Shown here: piece by piece, positions 60,755 to 64,000 of the stretch | How positions within the stretch are numbered: the first letter of the stretch is position 1 | Layout of the letters: each line of letters opens with the position of its first letter | Assembly: GCF_016907715.1 (NCBI RefSeq) | Contig: NZ_JAFBCM010000001.1 | Span: 62,001 to 126,000 of the forward strand | Length of the DNA: 64,000 bases | Direction of reading: 5' to 3' | DNA from: Tenggerimyces flavus | GTDB lineage: Bacteria > Actinomycetota > Actinomycetes > Propionibacteriales > Actinopolymorphaceae | Translations under genes and position numbers: made by a program | The notes under the pieces: generated by a model | The model's input: only the letters and a program-made list of their open reading frames with translations | Told to the model about the DNA's origin: nothing | Database searches by the model: none

Positions 60755-62038
60755 ATGCCCACGATCAGGCCACCTCAGAGCTCAGTCCACACCTCCCGAC
60801 GCAACCTCAACCGATTGTGGTTTGCCCAGTCGACCTCCTTGGTGGGGTTGCAGGCCGGCTCGGTAGCTGTCCCCTTGCTCGCCGTGGATGTCCTTCATGC
60901 CAACGCGTCGCAGGTCGCACTCATCGGAACCCTGTCGACCTTGCCGTGGCTCATCGCACCCGTCATCGGGACGATCGCCGATCGCGCGAACCGGAAGAGA
61001 CTTCTCGTTGTCTCGCATCTGGGGCGAGCCCTGCTCTGGCTCTCCATTCCAGCGGCCTACCTGTTCGGCGTGCTCACCCTGCGCCAGCTCTGGATTGTCA
61101 CCGCCATGGTGGGCGTCCTCAGCGTGGTGTTCGGAGTCGGCTATCGCACGTTCCTCCCCACGATCGTGCCCAAGGCCGACCTCGGTTCGGCGAACGGGAA
61201 GATGGGAGGCACGGACGCTGTCGCCCGCTCGGCGGGCCCTGCCTTCGCCGGCTACCTGATTCAGCTCATCGGTACGGTCTGGACCATCCTTGTCCAGACG
61301 GTGACGTCGCTGTTGGCGGGACTCTCCACCGCCACTATCCGAGCGGAACATGTACCGCCATCCCGGCCGGATGCCGACCAGCAGTCGATGCGCCTTGTGG
61401 AGTGGTGGAAAAGCATCGTCGACGGGTTCCGGTGCATCTACCGGATCAAGCCCCTGCGCTGGCTGGCCATCGGCGAGACGACGTACCTGTTCTTCTTCGA
61501 CGTCTGCTTCGCGATCGTCGTCGTGTTCTTCCGCTCCGACCTCGGCCTCAGCGCTGCCATGATCGGTGTCGTCTTCTCCGCCGGCAGTCTGGGCGGCATT
61601 CTCGGCGCGACCCTTGCGAACCGCCTCCGCGCTCGGGCCGGCTTCGACGCGACTGTCAAGACCGCTGCCGTTCTCAGGGGAGTCGGCCTGGCCGTCCTGC
61701 CACTGAGCCTCTTGGTCTCCGGTCCTGCCGTCATCGCGGTACTCATCGCCGGTCGTGCGATCAATGCCTGCGCCTGGAGCGTGTACGAAGTTCTGACAGA
61801 TACGTACCAACAAACCAACCTCCCGAACAACCGCCGCGGCAGCGCCACGGCCGCAAGCCTGTGGCTGGCCAACGGAGCGTCGACGATCGGTGCGGCGACC
61901 GCGGCCTTGATCGCCACAGCGGTCGACACCACCGTCCTCGTCACAGCGGCAGGGATCGGTGCAGCAGGAGCGGGCTTCATAAGCCTCCTCGTCAACACGA
62001 CGACTGCGCACCCAAGCGGCAGTTCCGATACCGAGTAG
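60755..62038 (+). CDS. MFS transporter inserted in the tad locus
   Basis: A 427-residue membrane protein with about 12 hydrophobic segments and the MFS loop GTIADRANRKRLL after segment 2; the type is MFS_3 (enterobactin exporter/macrolide efflux-like). ATG at 60755 has AGGTGAG upstream. Tad loci usually run tadC to flp without interruption; here this gene stands between them and is bracketed by 37-bp direct repeats. Its codon use seems a little richer in A/T-ending codons than the tad genes, by eye. Export substrate unknown. Confidence 0.85.
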   Translation: MPTIRPPQSSVHTSRRNLNRLWFAQSTSLVGLQAGSVAVPLLAVDVLHANASQVALIGTLSTLPWLIAPVIGTIADRANRKRLLVVSHLGRALLWLSIPAAYLFGVLTLRQLWIVTAMVGVLSVVFGVGYRTFLPTIVPKADLGSANGKMGGTDAVARSAGPAFAGYLIQLIGTVWTILVQTVTSLLAGLSTATIRAEHVPPSRPDADQQSMRLVEWWKSIVDGFRCIYRIKPLRWLAIGETTYLFFFDVCFAIVVVFFRSDLGLSAAMIGVVFSAGSLGGILGATLANRLRARAGFDATVKTAAVLRGVGLAVLPLSLLVSGPAVIAVLIAGRAINACAWSVYEVLTDTYQQTNLPNNRRGSATAASLWLANGASTIGAATAALIATAVDTTVLVTAAGIGAAGAGFISLLVNTTTAHPSGSSDTE

Positions 62039-62064
62039 CGCTGGCCATCCGGTCGCGTGTGCGC

Positions 62065-62101
62065 TGACCGGGTTTTCGTCCACAGCACAAGGATTTTCGC
62101 G
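62065..62101 (+). repeat. direct repeat, right copy, upstream of flp
   Basis: The partner of 60625-60661. It keeps the TGA that is the tadC stop in the left copy, so it looks like a duplicated tadC/flp junction. Confidence 0.8.
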
Positions 62102-62223
62102 TTCATCAACAGATCGGCGAACGACCACGCCGCAACCTTGAAGACCACGCAAGCTCGAGTCATCGCCAGTAGCCGTTGGCGATCCGCACCCGGCCGGACG
62201 CCGGGGGTTGTTCGGAGGTTTCC

Positions 62224-62400
62224 ATGCGCAAGATCTACGCCCGACTGAAGGGCGAGCGCGGCATGTCGACCGCGGAGTACGCGATCGGCACGGTTGCCGC
62301 CGCGAGCTTCGCGGGGCTGCTCATCAAGCTGCTGAGCAGCCCTGAAGTCCAGGGCCTGTTGATGAAGCTGGTCAAGGCCGCGCTCAGTCTCGCGTCCTGA
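62224..62400 (+). CDS. flp: Flp-type pilin (DUF4244-like)
   Basis: A 58-residue prepilin-like protein: basic leader KIYARLKGERG, then MSTAEYAIGTVAAASFAGLL with the conserved Glu near +5 of the processed form and a hydrophobic helix. Prepilin peptidase would cleave after the Gly. ATG at 62224 has a GGAGG site 6 nt upstream. It supplies the pilus subunit of this Tad system. Confidence 0.87.
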   Translation: MRKIYARLKGERGMSTAEYAIGTVAAASFAGLLIKLLSSPEVQGLLMKLVKAALSLAS

Positions 62401-62471
62401 TCGGCCCGGGCCGGCCGGCTTCTGTTGCCCCGCCGGCCGGCCCCGGCCTTGTACGGAAGGAGAAACTCGTC

Positions 62472-62834
62472 ATGCACACACGCGAGCGAGGCATGGTCAC
62501 GGCCGAGATCGCGGTCTCGCTGACCGGGCTGGTGATCGTGCTCCTCGGCCTGCTCTGGGTCTTCGGCGTCGTCAGCGCCCAGATCCGCTGTGTCGACGCC
62601 GCCCGCGACACGGCCCGGGCGCTGGCTCGCGGTGAGAGCGTCGCCAACGCGAAGGCTGAAGGCGAACGGTCGGCACCCGACGGCGCTCAGTTCGCTGTCC
62701 AGGTGGGCGATGGCAACGCGACGGTACGCGTCAGCGTTCGGGTCCAGCCGACCGTGCCGGTGCTCTCGCGACTGCCGGGCGTCCTCGTGCACAGCAAGGC
62801 GGTCGTCTCGACCGAGCCGGGAGTGGACGAATGA
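62472..62834 (+). CDS. TadE-like pseudopilin
   Basis: A 120-residue protein: leader MHTRERG, then MVTAEIAVSLTGLVIVLLGLLWVFG, the TadE-type pilin-like helix with its Glu, and a small beta-rich tail containing one cysteine (RCVDAARDTARAL). It is a minor pseudopilin of the Tad system. It has an AGGAG site and overlaps the next gene by ATGA. Confidence 0.87.
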   Translation: MHTRERGMVTAEIAVSLTGLVIVLLGLLWVFGVVSAQIRCVDAARDTARALARGESVANAKAEGERSAPDGAQFAVQVGDGNATVRVSVRVQPTVPVLSRLPGVLVHSKAVVSTEPGVDE

Positions 62835-63397
62835 GAGAACGCGGAAGCGGAACGGTCCTCGCGCTCGGCCTCGGCGCGGTCCTCATCGTCGGCGGCCTGG
62901 TCGGTATGGCGCTGGCCACTGTCATCGCCGCGACGCATCGCGTGGATGCCGCGGCGGATCTCGCCGCGCTGTCGGCCGCGCGACTGCTCGTCGAGGGCGA
63001 GGAGGAAGCCTGCGCGAAGGCCCGTTCGGTGGCCGTCGAGAACGGCGTCGAGCTCGAGAGCTGTCAGACAGCCAACCTGATCGTCGATGTCGTGGTACGA
63101 GCCAGAACGGCCCGACTGTTCGGCACGTCGCTCACGGTACGAGCCCGAGCTCGCGCCGGACCCTCGACGATCGAGCAACAACGCGAGGGCGCCACCCAGA
63201 GAGCGGACCGCACTCGAGACCGTCTGGTTTTCCGCCAGCCAGAAACGAGCGCATTAGAAGAGGCTGCCGGGAGCAAACCGAATTGCTCTAGGAAAGTGGC
63301 AGCCCCCGCCGGGCGGGAGACACTGCCGGGGGCTGCCCTGGCCACGACCCGCGAACGCAAACAGCAAGGTCAGCCCTTGCAAACCGAATTGCTCTAG
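62831..63397 (+). CDS. TadG/Rv3654c-like secreted protein, C-terminus runs into the tandem repeat
   Basis: A 188-residue protein: N-terminal RERGSGTVLALGLGAVLIVGGLVGMALATV helix region, then the Tad-like segment HRVDAAADLAALSAARLL and two cysteines (EACAKA; ESCQTA). Relatives end about where ARARAGP stands (residue ~117). Here the frame continues ~70 residues into noncoding-looking DNA and the first unit of the 106-bp repeat before TAG at 63395-63397, so the native stop seems lost or the tail is newly acquired. The core identification is good; the tail is doubtful. Confidence 0.75.
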   Translation: MRERGSGTVLALGLGAVLIVGGLVGMALATVIAATHRVDAAADLAALSAARLLVEGEEEACAKARSVAVENGVELESCQTANLIVDVVVRARTARLFGTSLTVRARARAGPSTIEQQREGATQRADRTRDRLVFRQPETSALEEAAGSKPNCSRKVAAPAGRETLPGAALATTRERKQQGQPLQTELL

Positions 63398-63775
63398 GAA
63401 AGTGGCAGCCCCCGCCGGGCGGGAGACACTGCCGGGGGCTGCCCTGGCCACGACCCGCGAACGCAAACAGCAAGGTCAGCCCTTGCAAACCGAATTGCTC
63501 TAGGAAAGTGGCAGCCCCCGCCGGGCGGGAGACACTGCCGGGGGCTGCCCTGGCCACGACCCGCGAACGCAAACAGCAAGGTCAGCCCTTGCAAACCGAA
63601 TTGCTCTAGGAAAGTGGCAGCCCCCGCCGGGCGGGAGACACTGCCGGGGGCTGCCCTGGCCACGACCCGCGAACGCAAACAGCAAGGTCAGCCCTTGCAA
63701 ACCGAATTGCTCTAGGAAAGTGGCAGCCCCCGCCGGGGGGGAGAGCGGGGGCTGCCCTGGCCACGACCCGCAAGC
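63273..63775. repeat. 106-bp tandem repeat array (4 identical units plus a variant fifth)
   Basis: Units start at 63273, 63379, 63485 and 63591 and look identical; the fifth (63697-~63775) has altered hairpin loop and right end. Each unit holds GGCAGCCCCC with complement GGGGGCTGCC (a 10-bp stem with ~20-nt GC-rich loop) and GCAAGG/CCTTGC at the unit junction. The unit length is not a multiple of three. No protein-coding bias is visible. It sits at the 3' end of the tad operon and would be a very strong terminator cluster. Confidence 0.9.
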
Positions 63776-64000
63776 GGGTCGGACCGGCACCAGCGGCGGG
63801 GGGGTTGCCGCTGAGATGCCCGTTCCCCCCTGGCGCTCGTTCGAAACACCAATCGGGAACGGCACATCCAGTGTGACGCACCATATGCATCCACGCCAGC
63901 CAAGACTGCGAAGAGTTACCGAAACTGTTCGACGACCGGCTGAGCGGGTGCGCCAGCCGGTCACCGAATGTTGGCATCGCGGTAGCCCAGGCCACGCGCT
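63776..64000. other. unassigned right edge of the window
   Basis: After the array come two more hairpins (CGACCCGC/GCGGGTCG near 63764-63781 and CAGCGGC/GCCGCTG near 63790-63814) around a run of seven G. From ~63886 a plus-strand frame reads ASQDCEELPKLFDDRLSG and stays open to the edge, but I see no clear start; it may be the beginning of the next gene. Confidence 0.35.

Noticed and set aside
63273-63775. CRISPR array
   Set aside because: The units are directly adjacent and identical over the full 106 bp; there are no short repeats with unique spacers and no cas genes.

Overview
The window is GC-rich, with codon third positions almost always G or C, frequent GTG starts, ATGA/GTGA stop-start overlaps and many genes whose -10 hexamer lies only 6-8 nt before the start codon (leaderless mRNAs). 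This points to a high-GC actinobacterium. The fused MFS-thymidylate kinase, K+-independent H+-pyrophosphatase, BldG-type STAS protein and Ssd/Tad cluster fit Propionibacteriales or Streptomycetales relatives. I cannot name the species from sequence alone.

Region by region. 1-3.4 kb: a stressosome operon on the minus strand (RsbR, RsbS, RsbT, an RsbX-like PP2C, then an RsbU-type SpoIIE phosphatase cut by the window edge). 3.7-12 kb: metabolic and accessory genes (sulfite oxidase-like enzyme, phytanoyl-CoA dioxygenase-like protein, two methyltransferases, a kinase-fold protein, Nudix, MFS, VOC, and a DUF222/HNH protein). 12-17.8 kb: a two-component system (minus) divergent from a lipoprotein / HlyD-like adaptor / MacB-type ABC operon (plus), with an inverted array of OmpR-type direct repeats between them. 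17.8-22.9 kb: quinone oxidoreductase with a MerR-type promoter, a shortened AMP-binding enzyme coupled to an SDR, an Uma2 protein, a phosphotransferase and tRNA-Thr(CGU). 22.9-31 kb: secreted peptidase-like hydrolase coupled to a PSP1/RicT protein, DinB, APH(6)-like kinase, AAC(2')-I-like acetyltransferase, DNA polymerase III delta', and the MFS-dTMP kinase fusion. 31-43 kb: TetR/SRPBCC pair, two secreted proteins that share an upstream 20-bp element, Gfo/Idh/MocA oxidoreductase, LacI regulator, a MITE-like element, a frameshifted DUF3616-like gene, a secreted PA-like protein and topA. 43-50.6 kb: CapA-like lipoprotein, VapBC, methyltransferase, M28 lipoprotein, two paralogous lipoproteins and a large methyltransferase. 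50.6-56.6 kb: a decayed gene remnant, hppA, bldG, a DUF1998 helicase and a small membrane protein. 56.8-63.4 kb: a Tad/Flp pilus locus (ssd, tadA, tadB, tadC, flp, tadE-like, tadG-like) split by an MFS gene lying between direct repeats. 63.27-63.78 kb: a 106-bp tandem repeat array of hairpins at the end of that locus.

The holB/tmk, topA, hppA, bldG, helicase and ssd/tad genes form a conserved actinobacterial backbone (gene order recalled from Streptomyces and Mycobacterium). Blocks of accessory genes and small repeats interrupt it here. The strongest non-gene signals are the four-half-site operator at 13970-14015, the MerR-type promoter at 18763-18793, the MITE-like element and its truncated relative, the duplicated 20-bp promoter element, the direct repeats around the MFS gene in the tad locus, and the 106-bp tandem array. 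The tools of this task did not allow database searches, so family names rest on recognised motifs.
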